A stretch of DNA of 49,735 nt from Vreelandella aquamarina (GCF_900110265.1 NZ_FODB01000025.1:1-49735), one strand, 5' to 3'. Shown: positions 7,864-17,833, counted from the first letter of the stretch. Notes: generated from the letters alone by a model not told the origin. Made by a program: numbers and translations.

Positions 7864-8166
7864 ATGCCACGCCCGGAACTGCTCGAACAGATTTACACTA
7901 TTGTCGATCAAATTCCGGCGGGGCGGGTGACGACCTATGGCCGCATTGCCAAGATGACCGAAGGAGCAACGGCGCGCATGGTGGGGTCGGCCATGCGTCA
8001 CCTGCCCGAGGGGCATCAGCTACCCTGGCATCGTGTCATTTCCGCGTCACTCAAACTGGCTGACCACGGCGGCGCGGCACGCCAGCACGAAAAGCTGCGT
8101 GCCGAGGGCGTCGCGTTCGATGCCAAAGGCCGCGTGCCGAGCCACCTTGTTTGGCCGGATGAGTAG
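7864..8166 (+). CDS. atl: Alkyltransferase-like protein (Atl)
   Basis: A 100-residue protein of the MGMT C-terminal domain family in which the alkyl-acceptor cysteine is replaced: PWHRVI stands where active methyltransferases have PCHRV. Such proteins flip and bind O6-alkylguanine and pass the lesion to nucleotide excision repair. Seen: YTIVDQIPAGRVTTYGRIAKM, the arginine-finger region ARMVGSAMRHLP, and a C-terminal LRAEGVAFDAKGRV. It lacks the N-terminal domain of Ada/Ogt. Start ATG after GAGG. Probably co-transcribed with azoR. Confidence 0.93.
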   Translation: MPRPELLEQIYTIVDQIPAGRVTTYGRIAKMTEGATARMVGSAMRHLPEGHQLPWHRVISASLKLADHGGAARQHEKLRAEGVAFDAKGRVPSHLVWPDE

Positions 8167-8233
8167 CTCTTGGGTGAGTGGTTAATAGGGAGGTGTGAAT
8201 AGAAAGCTGTGAATAGCGATTTGTGAATGACAA

Positions 8234-8256
8234 AACGCCGCCCGGTGGGCGGCGTT
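8234..8256. terminator. Terminator between atl and the nitrilase fusion
   Basis: AACGCCGCCC / GGGCGGCGTT with a 3-nt loop, a perfect 10-bp stem. The minus-strand side continues as TTTTGTC, so it serves the minus-strand gene ending at 8292 and may also stop azoR-atl transcription. Confidence 0.8.
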
Positions 8257-8291
8257 GGCGTACTTATGCGTAGTGGCTCGCAGGTTGAGCG

Positions 8292-9860
8292 TTAGTCTTC
8301 TTGCCTACTGCCGGACTTCAGCGACCAGTCCCGCCAGCGCAGGTCGAAGAGATCCTTGCGGCGGTCCTTGAGGTTGGTGACCGAGCCTTCTGCACGCACT
8401 ACGGTCAGGCGGGTCAAGTCCAGGTCCGAGAAGATGATCATCTCGGTGTTGGGCGTGGTTTCGGCCAGCACTGCGTCATGGGGGAAGGCAAAGTCGGAGG
8501 GGGTGAATACCGCCGACTGGGCATACTGGATATCCAGGTTCTCGATGGACGGCAGGTTGCCGACGCTTCCGCAGATGACCACGTAGCACTCGTTCTCGAT
8601 AGCCCGAGCCTGAGCGCAGTGGCGTACCCGAAGGTAGCCATTTTTGGTGTCGACCCAGAACGGCACGAACAGAATGTCCATGTCCTGGTCGGCCAGCAGG
8701 CGGCCCAGTTCCGGGAATTCCACGTCGTAGCAGATCAGGATGCCGACACGGCCTGCATCGGTATCGAACACCTGCAGATCGTCGCCGCCTTCGATCACCC
8801 AGTCGCGCCGCTCCTGCGGGGTGATATGCAGCTTGGACTGTTTCTCCACCTCGCCGTCCCGATGGAACAGGTAAGCCACGTTATAAAGACGGTCATCCTC
8901 ACCCACCTCGATCATCGAACCACCGACGATGTTGATGTTGTAGGACACCGCCATCCGCGACAGCTCGCTCTTGAAACGGTCGGTGAAGCCCGCCAAAAAG
9001 CGGATGGCAGCGGTCTGGTCTTTCTGCGCGGCGCGATCCTGCAGGCCCATGAGTGGCGTGGTGAACAGCTCCGGGAAAACGGCAAAGTCGCTTTGATAAT
9101 CCGACAACGCATCGACGAAATACTCGATTTGCTGCAGCGCAGCCTCCACGGAGGCGAACTCACGCATTTGCCACTGCACCGCGCCCACGCGTACCTGAGT
9201 GGGGCGAGTGTCTAGCACGTTTTCAGCGGGCTCGAACAGAATATTGTTCCACTCCAACAGCGTGGCGTAGCCACGCGACTGCTCGTCTTCCGGCAGGTAC
9301 TTGCGTAACAGACGTTTGACCTGGAAGTCGTTGGCAAGCTGGAACGACAGAATCGGGTCGTAAATCTCTTTGCGGGAGACTTTGTCGATGTACTGGGCCG
9401 GGGTTAGCTCGCTGGCGTGCTGGTGATACTCGGGAATACGTCCGCCCGCCAAAATAGCCCGCAGGTTGAGCGAACGGCACAGCTCTTTACGCGCTTCGTA
9501 TAGGCGGCGGCCCAGGCGGTAGCCGCGATAGTCTGGGTGGATCAGTACATCCAGCCCGTACATGGCATCGCCTTCCGGATTGTTCAGGATGATTTCACGA
9601 TGGCCGATCAAATCGTCGTATTTGTGCGGGTTGGAGAACTCGTCGTAATCCACCTGCACGGTGAGGGCGACGCCCACCAGTACGCCGTCGTCTTCAATGG
9701 CAATCTGGCCGTCGGGAAACTCCTGGATCAGCTTATCGATGGTGTGCTTAGGCCAAGCGCCACCAATATCGTGATACACCGCATCCATCAGCGATTTCAG
9801 CTGCTCGTAGTCGTCGCTGGTGAGGTTACGCAGATTGAGGTGCAGGTCTTCTAGGGACAT
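8292..9860 (-). CDS. GNAT acetyltransferase-nitrilase fusion protein
   Basis: A 522-residue two-domain protein. Residues about 10-190 form a GNAT acyltransferase domain (GLDVLIHPDYRGYRLGRRLYEAR resembles the acetyl-CoA pyrophosphate loop). Residues about 222-500 form a carbon-nitrogen hydrolase with the full Glu-Lys-Cys triad: E264 in FPELF, K343 in KLHITPQERR, C377 in LICYDVEFPEL. The fusion is widespread in proteobacteria and cyanobacteria as a bifunctional GNAT/carbon-nitrogen hydrolase; its substrate is not known to me. Start ATG at 9858-9860. Monocistronic. Confidence 0.9.
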   Translation of the reverse strand: MSLEDLHLNLRNLTSDDYEQLKSLMDAVYHDIGGAWPKHTIDKLIQEFPDGQIAIEDDGVLVGVALTVQVDYDEFSNPHKYDDLIGHREIILNNPEGDAMYGLDVLIHPDYRGYRLGRRLYEARKELCRSLNLRAILAGGRIPEYHQHASELTPAQYIDKVSRKEIYDPILSFQLANDFQVKRLLRKYLPEDEQSRGYATLLEWNNILFEPAENVLDTRPTQVRVGAVQWQMREFASVEAALQQIEYFVDALSDYQSDFAVFPELFTTPLMGLQDRAAQKDQTAAIRFLAGFTDRFKSELSRMAVSYNINIVGGSMIEVGEDDRLYNVAYLFHRDGEVEKQSKLHITPQERRDWVIEGGDDLQVFDTDAGRVGILICYDVEFPELGRLLADQDMDILFVPFWVDTKNGYLRVRHCAQARAIENECYVVICGSVGNLPSIENLDIQYAQSAVFTPSDFAFPHDAVLAETTPNTEMIIFSDLDLTRLTVVRAEGSVTNLKDRRKDLFDLRWRDWSLKSGSRQED

Positions 9861-9903
9861 AGGTCAGGGGTTCCCATTCATAAAATGAAGTTGGCCTATT
9901 GTA

Positions 9904-10821
9904 TCACTGCTGTACGCTTTGCGTTTTACGGGCGGCTGCCGCGCGTACCAACGGACGTGTCAGCGTTTGCGCCATGATCACCCCGGCAAGGATTAACAGC
10001 CCACCTATAAAGTGGAACCCCGATACCTGTTCACCCAGTAACGCCATGGCAATCAGCGCGCTAAATAGCGGCATAAGGTTGATAAAGATACTCGCCTGGT
10101 TAGCGCCGATTTGGCGGACCGCTCGCATCCACAAGAACGTGGTAATAACGGAAGCAGGAATGCCTGCGTACAGGATCAGCCAAACGTTCTTCCCATCCAC
10201 CGGCGTCATGGGGCCCATCAAGTAGGGTGGCAGCAAGAACAACACGGCAAAACAGACCTGGGCATAGAGCATGACCCAAGGAGGCAGATTCATCGCCCAG
10301 CGTTTGAGCATCACGCCATAAAGCGCATAGCAGGTGGCGGCGACCACCATTAACGCGTCGCCCTGCGCCACCTCTAACTGCAGCAGAGAAAGTGGGTTGC
10401 CGCGGCCCAGCAGCACGGTGACGCCGATAAAGGCGAGCACGCCGCCTACGACGCCGCCTAATGTGGGTGGTTCCTTCAAAATTAGCGCGCTCAATAGCAC
10501 CGTGAGCAGCGGCACCATTGCTGCAAGAATGCCCATATTGGTGGCGGTGGTAGTTTCAGCAGCGATATAAGCCAGCCCCTGCCATAGCCCCATCCCTAAA
10601 AGCCCTAGCAGAGCGAGCTTTGGCCAGTTACGCACGATCTCATCTTTGTGACGCAGTACGGCCGGCAGCACAAAAGGAGTCATGACGACGAGGGCGAGCA
10701 GCCAGCGTAAAAACGCGATACTGCTAGGAGCAATGGCATCTACCGAAAGCTGGTTGATGGTCATATTGCCGGACCATATCAGTACGGTGGCCAGCGGCGG
10801 TAAAAAGTAAATCAATGGCAT
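9904..10821 (-). CDS. EamA-family (DMT) inner-membrane permease
   Basis: A 305-residue drug/metabolite transporter with about ten hydrophobic segments in two EamA repeats. The first begins TVLIWSGNMTINQLSVDAI and ends with LGGVVGGVLAFIGVTVLLGR; the second ends with EQVSGFHFIGGLLILAGVIM. The family exports or imports amino acids, nucleobases or other metabolites; the substrate is not readable. It ends 43 bp before the nitrilase fusion start on the same strand, so they could share a transcript. Confidence 0.88.
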   Translation of the reverse strand: MPLIYFLPPLATVLIWSGNMTINQLSVDAIAPSSIAFLRWLLALVVMTPFVLPAVLRHKDEIVRNWPKLALLGLLGMGLWQGLAYIAAETTTATNMGILAAMVPLLTVLLSALILKEPPTLGGVVGGVLAFIGVTVLLGRGNPLSLLQLEVAQGDALMVVAATCYALYGVMLKRWAMNLPPWVMLYAQVCFAVLFLLPPYLMGPMTPVDGKNVWLILYAGIPASVITTFLWMRAVRQIGANQASIFINLMPLFSALIAMALLGEQVSGFHFIGGLLILAGVIMAQTLTRPLVRAAAARKTQSVQQ

Positions 10822-11052
10822 AGCACATTCCCTAGATTCAATCCCTGATCGTTAGCCGGTTAATTTGACGCGCTTTGCCGCCAGGGGCAAGGGGGAAGGT
10901 AGTCGATATAGCGACTATCGTCTGGATAAAAAGGCGATACAGTTGCGTGGTAAAAGTCTGTACGTAGCCAGCGCTATGTCATACGCTTGTTTGAATGTGA
11001 GTGGCAAGCCATTGATTGCACGCCGTACTAATAACAGTGAAGGAGCACCGTG

Positions 11053-13074
11053 ATGCGCCAAGCGCCAGCTTATCCGCACCTATTTCGTCCATTAACCGTG
11101 GGACATTTAACGCTGCCTAACCGCGTATTGATGGGGTCCATGCACACCAATTTAGAAGAAGCGCCGAATGGCTTTGAGCGCTTGGCAGCGTTCTATGCAG
11201 AGCGCGCGCGTGCAGGGGTAAGCCTGATTGTGACGGGTGGCATTGCGCCCAATGCCGAAGGGGCGGTATTTCAAGGTGCCAACGCGCTGACAGAGGAGTC
11301 TCAAGTGGCGGAGCACCGCCACGTTGTCGACGCGGTACATGCCGCCGGTGGGCACCTATGCATGCAAATTTTGCATGCCGGGCGCTACGCTTACTCACCA
11401 GAGCTGGTGGCCCCCTCGGCGCTGCAAGCCCCCATCAACCCGTTCACCCCCCGAGCGCTCTCCAGTGAAGAGGTAGAGCAGCAGATTGCCGACTATGTTC
11501 GCTGCGCTACGCTCGCCCAGCAGGCGGGCTACGACGGCGTAGAGGTCATGGGCTCGGAAGGCTATTTGATCAACCAGTTTATTTGCCGCCGCACCAACCA
11601 GCGTGACGACGACTGGGGCGGCGATTTTGAGCGGCGTATGCGTTTCCCTGTCGAGATCGTCAAGCGTATTCGCCAAGCGGTTGGCGAGCGCTTCCTGCTG
11701 ATCTTCCGCCTGTCGATGATTGATCTGGTGGAAGAGGGCAGCTCCTGGGAAGAGGTCGTACAACTGGGCCAGGCCATTGAAGCCGCTGGCGCGAACGTCA
11801 TCAATACCGGCATTGGCTGGCACGAGGCACGGGTGCCGACCATCGTGACCAGCGTGCCCCGGGCCGCGTTTACCGAAGTCACCCGCCGCATTCGCGCGGC
11901 GCTGTCGATTCCGCTGATTACCACCAACCGCATCAATATGCCGGAGGTGGCTGAGCGCGTACTGGCCGAGGGCCATGCGGATATGGTGTCGATGGCGCGT
12001 CCGTTTTTGGCTGACCCCGAGTGGGTGCGTAAAGCCGAGGCGGGCTTGGCGAAGGAGATCAATACCTGCATCGCCTGTAACCAGGCCTGCTTGGATCACA
12101 CCTTTATGGGCAAGCTGACTTCCTGCTTGGTCAACCCCCGTGCCTGCCACGAAACCGAGATCACTCTGGCGCCTGCGCAAACACCTAAGCGGGTAGCGGT
12201 GGTCGGCGGCGGCCCAGCGGGGCTTGCCACAGCAGTAGCGGCGGCCAGTCGTGGGCATGCCGTGGTGCTCTTTGAGCGGCGCAGCGAGTTGGGTGGGCAG
12301 TTTAACTACGCTCGCAAAATCCCCGGTAAAGAAGAGTTTAACGAAACTCTGCGCTACTTCCGCGTCATGCTCGAAAAGCACGCGGTGGACGTGCGCTTAA
12401 ACACCGAAGCCACTGTAGGCGCCCTGGCAGATTTTGACGAAATCGTGATTGCCACGGGGGTGGTGCCCCGTGAACTGGCGTTACCTGGGGCCGACCACCC
12501 CAGCGTGCTGAGCTATGCAGACGCCATTGAGCAGCCTGAACGAGTAGGCAAGCGCGTGGCGGTGATTGGGGCAGGCGGCATTGGTTTTGATGTTTCGGAG
12601 CTGCTTTCCCACGAGGGGCACCCCACCATGGAGGTGGCCGCATGGTGCGATGAGTGGGGCGTGGATTTAGCAGTGGGCGAACGGGGCGGCTTAAAAGCGC
12701 CGCAGCCGCCACGTTCACCGCGCAGCATTGTGATGCTGCAGCGAAAAAGCTCTAAGCCAGGCAAAAACCTGGGTAAAACCACGGGTTGGGTGCATCGTGC
12801 CTCGTTAAAGCAGCGTGGCGTAGAAACACTGGCCGGCTGCGAGTATGTGCGCATCGACGATGCGGGCTTACACATCCGCCGCGAAGGGCAAGAGCAGGTG
12901 GTCGAGGTGGACACCATTGTGGTGTGCGCAGGCCAAGAGTCGGTACGCGACTTGATTTCGCCGCTGGCCCAAGCGGGTAGCCGCGTGCATGTGATTGGCG
13001 GCGCAGATGAAGCGGCCGAATTGGATGCCAAGCGCGCTATTGATCAAGGCACCCGGCTGGCGGCCTCGCTGTAA
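11053..13074 (+). CDS. fadH: 2,4-dienoyl-CoA reductase (NADPH), FadH type
   Basis: A 673-residue Old Yellow Enzyme-type reductase for beta-oxidation of polyunsaturated fatty acids. Residues 1-330 form the FMN TIM barrel (FRPLTVGHLTLPNRVLMGSM; GYDGVEVMGSEGYLINQF with the usual Tyr and Glu; HAGRYAYSP). Cysteines 339, 342, 346 and 358 are the 4Fe-4S ligands. An FAD loop follows (VAVVGGGPAGLATAVAAAS), then an NADPH loop (VAVIGAGGIGFDVSELL). AGGAG at 11041-11045 favours the ATG at 11053 over the GTG at 11050. A palindrome TAGTCG-N6-CGACTA (10900-10917) lies in the leader. Monocistronic. Confidence 0.92.
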   Translation: MRQAPAYPHLFRPLTVGHLTLPNRVLMGSMHTNLEEAPNGFERLAAFYAERARAGVSLIVTGGIAPNAEGAVFQGANALTEESQVAEHRHVVDAVHAAGGHLCMQILHAGRYAYSPELVAPSALQAPINPFTPRALSSEEVEQQIADYVRCATLAQQAGYDGVEVMGSEGYLINQFICRRTNQRDDDWGGDFERRMRFPVEIVKRIRQAVGERFLLIFRLSMIDLVEEGSSWEEVVQLGQAIEAAGANVINTGIGWHEARVPTIVTSVPRAAFTEVTRRIRAALSIPLITTNRINMPEVAERVLAEGHADMVSMARPFLADPEWVRKAEAGLAKEINTCIACNQACLDHTFMGKLTSCLVNPRACHETEITLAPAQTPKRVAVVGGGPAGLATAVAAASRGHAVVLFERRSELGGQFNYARKIPGKEEFNETLRYFRVMLEKHAVDVRLNTEATVGALADFDEIVIATGVVPRELALPGADHPSVLSYADAIEQPERVGKRVAVIGAGGIGFDVSELLSHEGHPTMEVAAWCDEWGVDLAVGERGGLKAPQPPRSPRSIVMLQRKSSKPGKNLGKTTGWVHRASLKQRGVETLAGCEYVRIDDAGLHIRREGQEQVVEVDTIVVCAGQESVRDLISPLAQAGSRVHVIGGADEAAELDAKRAIDQGTRLAASL

Positions 13075-13126
13075 CTCGCATGGGGGCGTGACGTTAACGC
13101 TAAAATGGCGATAGACTGATGGATCA

Positions 13127-13151
13127 CCCTAACTACTAAGCCACGTTAGGG
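13127..13151 (+). terminator. Weak terminator-like hairpin after fadH
   Basis: CCCTAAC at 13127-13133 pairs with GTTAGGG at 13145-13151; the tail ATTTAAGG is poor in T. It lies between fadH and ltaE on the same strand. Confidence 0.4.
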
Positions 13152-13213
13152 ATTTAAGGCGCGGGTGGCACCCAGCCTGCGCCGCACGACCGTCAGACAA
13201 AAGGATTATCGTC

Positions 13214-14266
13214 ATGCCCTCGGAGTGTACCCCACGATTTTTAGCCAGTGATAATACCTCCGGTATCTGCCCGGAGGCGATGCAGTATTTACTCGAAGCC
13301 AACCAGGCGGATGACCTCGCCTACGGCAATGACCGCTGGACCGCCCGCGCCGCCGACCGTTTTCGGGAAATGTTCGACTACGATTGCGACGTGTTCTTCG
13401 TGTTCAACGGAACTGCAGCCAACTCATTGGCGCTCTCCGCGATGGGGCGCAGCTACCACAGCGTGATTTGCCATGAGCTGGCGCATATTGAAACCGATGA
13501 GTGTGGTGGGCCGGAGTTTTTCTCCAACGGCGCCAAGCTGCTGACTTCACCAGGGGCGAACGGCAAACTCACGCCGCAAGGAATTGAAGCGCTGGTGACC
13601 AAGCGCAGCGATATCCACTACCCGAAACCGAAAGTCGTCTCGCTCACCCAGGCTACCGAAGTAGGCACCGTCTACTCCCGCGAAGAGCTGCTGGCCATTC
13701 GCGCCATGGCAGATAAGCATGACCTTCGGCTGCACATGGACGGTGCACGCTTTGCCAATGCTTGTGCAAGCCTCAATGCATCGCCAGCAGAGCTGACATG
13801 GCAAGTGGGCGTCGATGCACTGTGCTTCTCGGGCACCAAGAACGGCTTGGCGTTTGGCGAGGCAATCCTGTTCTTCAATCGCGAGCTGGCGGAAGACTTC
13901 TCCTACCGATGCAAGCAGGCGGGGCAGCTAGCATCGAAAATGCGCTACGTATCAGCGCCCTGGCTGGGCCTGCTGGAAAGCGGTGCTTGGCTAACCAATG
14001 CCGAACATGCCAACGCCATGGCGCGTTATCTATCGGAAGGGCTACAGGCGTTGCCGGGTGTTTCGCTGATGTTCCCCACCCAGGCCAACAGCGTATTCGT
14101 TGAATTGCCACCTCACGCCATCGAAGCGTTGAAAGCCAAAGGATGGACCTTTTATACCTTCATCGGTGCCGGCGGAGCGCGGTTCGTCTGCGCTTGGAAC
14201 ACCACCGTTGAATTGCTCGATCAGCTGTTGGCCGATGTGAAAGCCGTGCTTGACGTTCGTGCTTGA
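13214..14266 (+). CDS. ltaE: Low-specificity L-threonine aldolase
   Basis: A 350-residue PLP enzyme of fold type I that cleaves L-threonine or allo-threonine to glycine and acetaldehyde. Seen: FLASDNTSGICPEAMQYLLE at the start, NGTAANSLALSAM binding the PLP phosphate, LHMDGARFANA with the PLP-pyridine aspartate, and Lys209 in CFSGTKNGLAFGEA as the Schiff-base lysine. The C-terminal GGARFVCAWNTT carries the substrate arginine. The ATG has an AAAGGA site. It is flanked by hairpins and appears monocistronic. Confidence 0.93.
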   Translation: MPSECTPRFLASDNTSGICPEAMQYLLEANQADDLAYGNDRWTARAADRFREMFDYDCDVFFVFNGTAANSLALSAMGRSYHSVICHELAHIETDECGGPEFFSNGAKLLTSPGANGKLTPQGIEALVTKRSDIHYPKPKVVSLTQATEVGTVYSREELLAIRAMADKHDLRLHMDGARFANACASLNASPAELTWQVGVDALCFSGTKNGLAFGEAILFFNRELAEDFSYRCKQAGQLASKMRYVSAPWLGLLESGAWLTNAEHANAMARYLSEGLQALPGVSLMFPTQANSVFVELPPHAIEALKAKGWTFYTFIGAGGARFVCAWNTTVELLDQLLADVKAVLDVRA

Positions 14267-14308
14267 GCATTACCGCCGCTAAAAACTGCTCTGACGTTGA
14301 GCTCTCAA

Positions 14309-14330
14309 GCGCCGCCTTCTCAGGCGGCGC
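14309..14330 (+). terminator. Terminator-like hairpin after ltaE
   Basis: GCGCCGCC / GGCGGCGC perfect 8-bp stem with loop TTCTCA, 43 bp after the ltaE stop. The tail GTTGCATTGT is only moderately T-rich. The rest of the 14331-14531 gap up to prkA holds no other feature I can support. Confidence 0.6.
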
Positions 14331-14531
14331 GTTGCATTGTGGGGTTGCCACAATATTTCACGCAACTAACCCCCTGTTGCTGTGCTCATATCGTTAACAG
14401 CGCTGCGTTGAAGGTTTAGTCATCACTTTTTGCTAATGCTGACTACGCTGATAGAGCGACACCTCAAATAGCACGCCGCCTGGGGTATTGGCTTGGCGGT
14501 CGCGCTGGGGGATGGGCCACAGGAGAGTTCC

Positions 14532-16454
14532 ATGAGCATCTTTGATCACGTTCAAGACCGATTTGCCCGCGTTCAGCAAGAGGACATGAGCCTTGAGGAG
14601 TACTTGGCGCTTTGTCGCCGCGACCCTAAGGTGTATGCCAGCGCCGCAGAGCGCATGCTGGAAGCGATAGGCGAGCCTGAAGTGATCGACACGGCGAAAG
14701 ACCCGCGTCTATCACGTATTTTCTCGAATAAGGTGATCCGCCGCTATCCCGCTTTCGCCGAGTTTCATGGGATGGAAGAAGCCATTGAGCAGATTGTGGC
14801 GTACTTCCGCCACGCGGCCCAAGGCTTGGAAGAGCGCAAGCAGATTCTTTATCTACTGGGGCCGGTCGGTGGCGGTAAATCGTCACTAGCCGAGCGCCTG
14901 AAGCTATTGATGGAGCGCATTCCCTTCTATGCCATCAAAGGATCGCCGGTCTATGAATCGCCGCTTGGACTGTTCTCACCGGAAGAGGATGGTGAGCTGC
15001 TGGAGCAGGAGTACGGCATTCCCGGGCGCTACCTGCGCAGCGTGATGTCGCCCTGGGCGGCTAAACGCTTAAAAGAGTACGGTGGTGATATTTCCCAGTT
15101 CCGGGTGGTGCGCCTCTACCCATCGCGGCTGAATCAAATTGCCATCTCCAAAACTGAGCCGGGGGATGAGAACAATCAGGATATCTCATCACTGGTCGGC
15201 AAAGTCGATATTCGTCAGCTGGAGCTTTACTCCCAAGACGATCCGGATGCCTACAGCTTCTCCGGCGGGCTGTGCCGTGCCAACCAGGGGCTGATGGAGT
15301 TTGTGGAGATGTTCAAGGCTCCCATCAAGGTGCTCCACCCGCTGCTGACCGCTACCCAAGAGGGCAACTACAACCCTACCGAGGGCATGGGCGCGATTCC
15401 TTTCGATGGCGTGATTCTGGCCCACTCCAACGAGTCCGAATGGCAGGCGTTTCGTAACAACCGCAATAACGAGGCGTTTCTGGATCGTGTCTATATCGTC
15501 AAAGTACCCTACTGCCTGCGGGTGTCGGAAGAGATCAAGATCTATCAAAAGCTGTTGGAAGACTCCTCCCTCAGCGCCGCGCCCTGCGCGCCGGATACGC
15601 TGCGCATGCTGGCGCAGTTCTCAGTGCTGTCGCGGCTCAAGGTGCCGGAGAACTCCAGTATCTACTCCAAAATGCGGGTGTATGACGGGGAGAACCTGAA
15701 GGACACCGACCCACGCGCCAAGTCGATTCAAGAGTACCGCGATGCGGCTGGGGTCGATGAAGGTATGCAAGGGCTCTCTACCCGCTTTGCCTTCAAGATT
15801 CTGTCGAAAGTGTTCAACTTCGACAGTACGGAGGTCGCGGCTAACCCGGTTCATCTGCTTTACGTGCTGGAGCAGGCGCTGGAGCGCGAGCAGCTGCCGT
15901 CCGAAGTATTCGAGCGCTACTTGGGCTTTATCAAAGAGTTTCTGGCCCCGCGCTATGTGGACTTTATCGGCAAGGAGATTCAAACCGCTTATCTCGAGTC
16001 CTACAGCGAGTACGGTCAGAACATCTTCGATCGCTATGTCACCTACGCCGATTTCTGGATTCAAGATCAGGAGTATCGTGATCCCGAGACAGGCGAGCTG
16101 CTCAACCGCCAATCGCTGAATGAAGAGCTTGAGAAGATCGAGAAGCCAGCAGGCATTTCCAACCCGAAAGACTTCCGCCATGAAGTGGTGAACTTCGTAC
16201 TGCGGGCGCGGGCGCAAAATAACGGTATGAACCCTAGCTGGCAGTCTTACGAGAAGCTGAAAGGCGTCATCGAACATAAGATGTTTGCCAACACCGAAGA
16301 GCTTTTGCCGGTGATTTCCTTCAACGCCAAAGCGTCGAAGTCGGATCAGAAAAAGCACGAGGATTTCGTGGCGCGCATGGTGGACCGTGGCTATACCGAG
16401 AAACAGGTGCGGCTGCTTTCAGAGTGGTATTTGCGCGTGCGTAAGTCTCAGTAG
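14532..16454 (+). CDS. prkA: PrkA-type AAA+ serine protein kinase (YeaG)
   Basis: A 640-residue cytoplasmic protein with an N-terminal AAA+ module and a C-terminal PrkA kinase-like domain. Escherichia coli YeaG, of similar length, is tied to survival in nitrogen starvation and stationary phase. Seen: Walker A LLGPVGGGKSSLAERLK with Lys116, the conserved RLYPSRLNQIAISKTEPGDE, DGVILAHSNESEWQAFRNN and VKVPYCLRVSEEIKIYQKL. AGGAG precedes the ATG at 14532 by six bases; the in-frame start at 14493 has none. First gene of the prkA-yeaH-spoVR operon. Confidence 0.95.
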   Translation: MSIFDHVQDRFARVQQEDMSLEEYLALCRRDPKVYASAAERMLEAIGEPEVIDTAKDPRLSRIFSNKVIRRYPAFAEFHGMEEAIEQIVAYFRHAAQGLEERKQILYLLGPVGGGKSSLAERLKLLMERIPFYAIKGSPVYESPLGLFSPEEDGELLEQEYGIPGRYLRSVMSPWAAKRLKEYGGDISQFRVVRLYPSRLNQIAISKTEPGDENNQDISSLVGKVDIRQLELYSQDDPDAYSFSGGLCRANQGLMEFVEMFKAPIKVLHPLLTATQEGNYNPTEGMGAIPFDGVILAHSNESEWQAFRNNRNNEAFLDRVYIVKVPYCLRVSEEIKIYQKLLEDSSLSAAPCAPDTLRMLAQFSVLSRLKVPENSSIYSKMRVYDGENLKDTDPRAKSIQEYRDAAGVDEGMQGLSTRFAFKILSKVFNFDSTEVAANPVHLLYVLEQALEREQLPSEVFERYLGFIKEFLAPRYVDFIGKEIQTAYLESYSEYGQNIFDRYVTYADFWIQDQEYRDPETGELLNRQSLNEELEKIEKPAGISNPKDFRHEVVNFVLRARAQNNGMNPSWQSYEKLKGVIEHKMFANTEELLPVISFNAKASKSDQKKHEDFVARMVDRGYTEKQVRLLSEWYLRVRKSQ

Positions 16455-16496
16455 CGGGCTGCTTGGCCCGCATACAAGAGCGCCACGATTCGGCGC
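16454..16496 (+). other. Tandem intercistronic hairpins between prkA and yeaH
   Basis: GCGGGC-TGCTTG-GCCCGC (16454-16471) is followed directly by AGCGCC-N7-GGCGCT (about 16479-16497). There is no T-run, so these look like mRNA-stabilising or processing hairpins that could set prkA above or below the downstream genes. Confidence 0.5.
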
Positions 16497-16523
16497 TTAA
16501 GATCGAGGTGTTGAGGAGGTCGA

Positions 16524-17813
16524 ATGACCTACTTTATTGATCGCAGACCTAACGCTAAGCATAAAAGCGCGGTCAATCGGCAGCGCTTTTTGGAGCGTTA
16601 CCGCAAGCACATCAAGCGCTCGGTGGAGGAGGCGGTCAACCGCCGCTCCATCACCGACATGGAGCGCGGCGAGAAAATATCGATTCCCACCAAGGACATT
16701 TCCGAACCCGTGTTTCAGCACGGGCCGGGCGGGGCACGCAACATCGTCGCGCCGGGTAATAAGGAGTTTTTGGAAGGTGACAAAATCCGTCGACCTAGCG
16801 GCCAAGGGGGTGGTGGCGGTGCCGAGGAAGGCGGCGCTTCTAACCAAGGAGAGGGGAACGACGAGTTTGCGTTTACCCTTAGCCGCGAGGAGTTTCTGGA
16901 GTTCGTCTTCGATGGCTTGGAGCTTCCCCATTTACAACGCAAGCCGCTAAAGTCGCTGGAAGAGATCAAAATGGTGCGGGCAGGGCTTGCGCGAGATGGG
17001 GTGCCGTCACGCATCAGTATTACCCGATCGATGCGCGAGGCTTATGCACGGCGCATCGCCATGCGTGCACCCATCAAGCGTGCTTTGAAGGAAGCCCAAG
17101 AAGCGCTAGCGGCCGAGGAGCGTAAAGACCCGGTACTGCGTAATCCTGCTCGCGTCGTGGAGCTCAAGGCCGAGATCGAACGGCTGGAAAAACGTATCGA
17201 CGCCATTCCCTTCATCGATACCTACGATTTGCGCTATCACCAGCTCGCCGCCCAGCCACAACCATCGAGCCAAGCGGTGATGTTTTGTGTCATGGACGTG
17301 TCGGGCTCCATGACGCAGAACCATAAAGACATCGCCAAACGCTTTTTCTTACTGCTCTATCTTTTTTTAGAAAAGCATTACGAGAAAGTCGAGCTAGTGT
17401 TCGTGCGCCACCATACGGCTGCTAGAGAGGTGAATGAAGAGGAGTTCTTTTACTCGCGAGAAACCGGCGGCACCATCGTCTCCAGCGCGCTGAACCTGGT
17501 CAACAAGATCATCGAAAAACGCTACCCCGCCGGGCAATGGAATCTCTACGTGGCCCAGGCATCCGATGGCGACAACTGGGACGACGACTCCAACATCTGT
17601 CGTGATCTGCTGGTAAAGCAGTTGATGCCCCAGCTGCAGTATTACGCCTACGTGGAGATTACCCCGCACGATCATCAGTCGTTGTGGCACGAGTACGAAA
17701 CCGTAGCAGCACAGTTTCCCGAGCGGTTTGCCATGCGCCAGATCGTCGATGCGGGAGATATCTACCCCGTTTTTCGTGAGCTATTCAAGCGCCGCATGAG
17801 CCAAGAGCGGTAG
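16524..17813 (+). CDS. yeaH: DUF444 / YeaH-YhbH family protein
   Basis: A 429-residue member of the UPF0229 family that accompanies PrkA and SpoVR across bacteria. The N-terminus is basic ([20 protein letters not shown]), a glycine-rich linker lies near residues 93-106, and the C-terminal half is von Willebrand A-like with a MIDAS motif DVSGSM starting at Asp258. [11 protein letters not shown] and the [13 protein letters not shown] loop follow. The biochemical role is unproven; partnership with PrkA is inferred from conserved order. GAGGAGG lies just upstream of the ATG. Confidence 0.93.
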   Translation: MTYFIDRRPNAKHKSAVNRQRFLERYRKHIKRSVEEAVNRRSITDMERGEKISIPTKDISEPVFQHGPGGARNIVAPGNKEFLEGDKIRRPSGQGGGGGAEEGGASNQGEGNDEFAFTLSREEFLEFVFDGLELPHLQRKPLKSLEEIKMVRAGLARDGVPSRISITRSMREAYARRIAMRAPIKRALKEAQEALAAEERKDPVLRNPARVVELKAEIERLEKRIDAIPFIDTYDLRYHQLAAQPQPSSQAVMFCVMDVSGSMTQNHKDIAKRFFLLLYLFLEKHYEKVELVFVRHHTAAREVNEEEFFYSRETGGTIVSSALNLVNKIIEKRYPAGQWNLYVAQASDGDNWDDDSNICRDLLVKQLMPQLQYYAYVEITPHDHQSLWHEYETVAAQFPERFAMRQIVDAGDIYPVFRELFKRRMSQER

Positions 17814-17833
17814 TGCGAGTCGAGGAGTGCGCC

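Noticed and set aside
8301..9215. 304-codon plus-strand ORF
   Set aside because: Lies opposite the GNAT-nitrilase catalytic domain and has no plausible protein features.
10865..11053. 62-codon ORF before fadH
   Set aside because: Starts without a ribosome site and overlaps the fadH leader; composition looks random.
11395..12381. 328-codon minus-strand ORF
   Set aside because: Antisense to fadH; codon bias of the GC-rich plus-strand gene explains the open frame.
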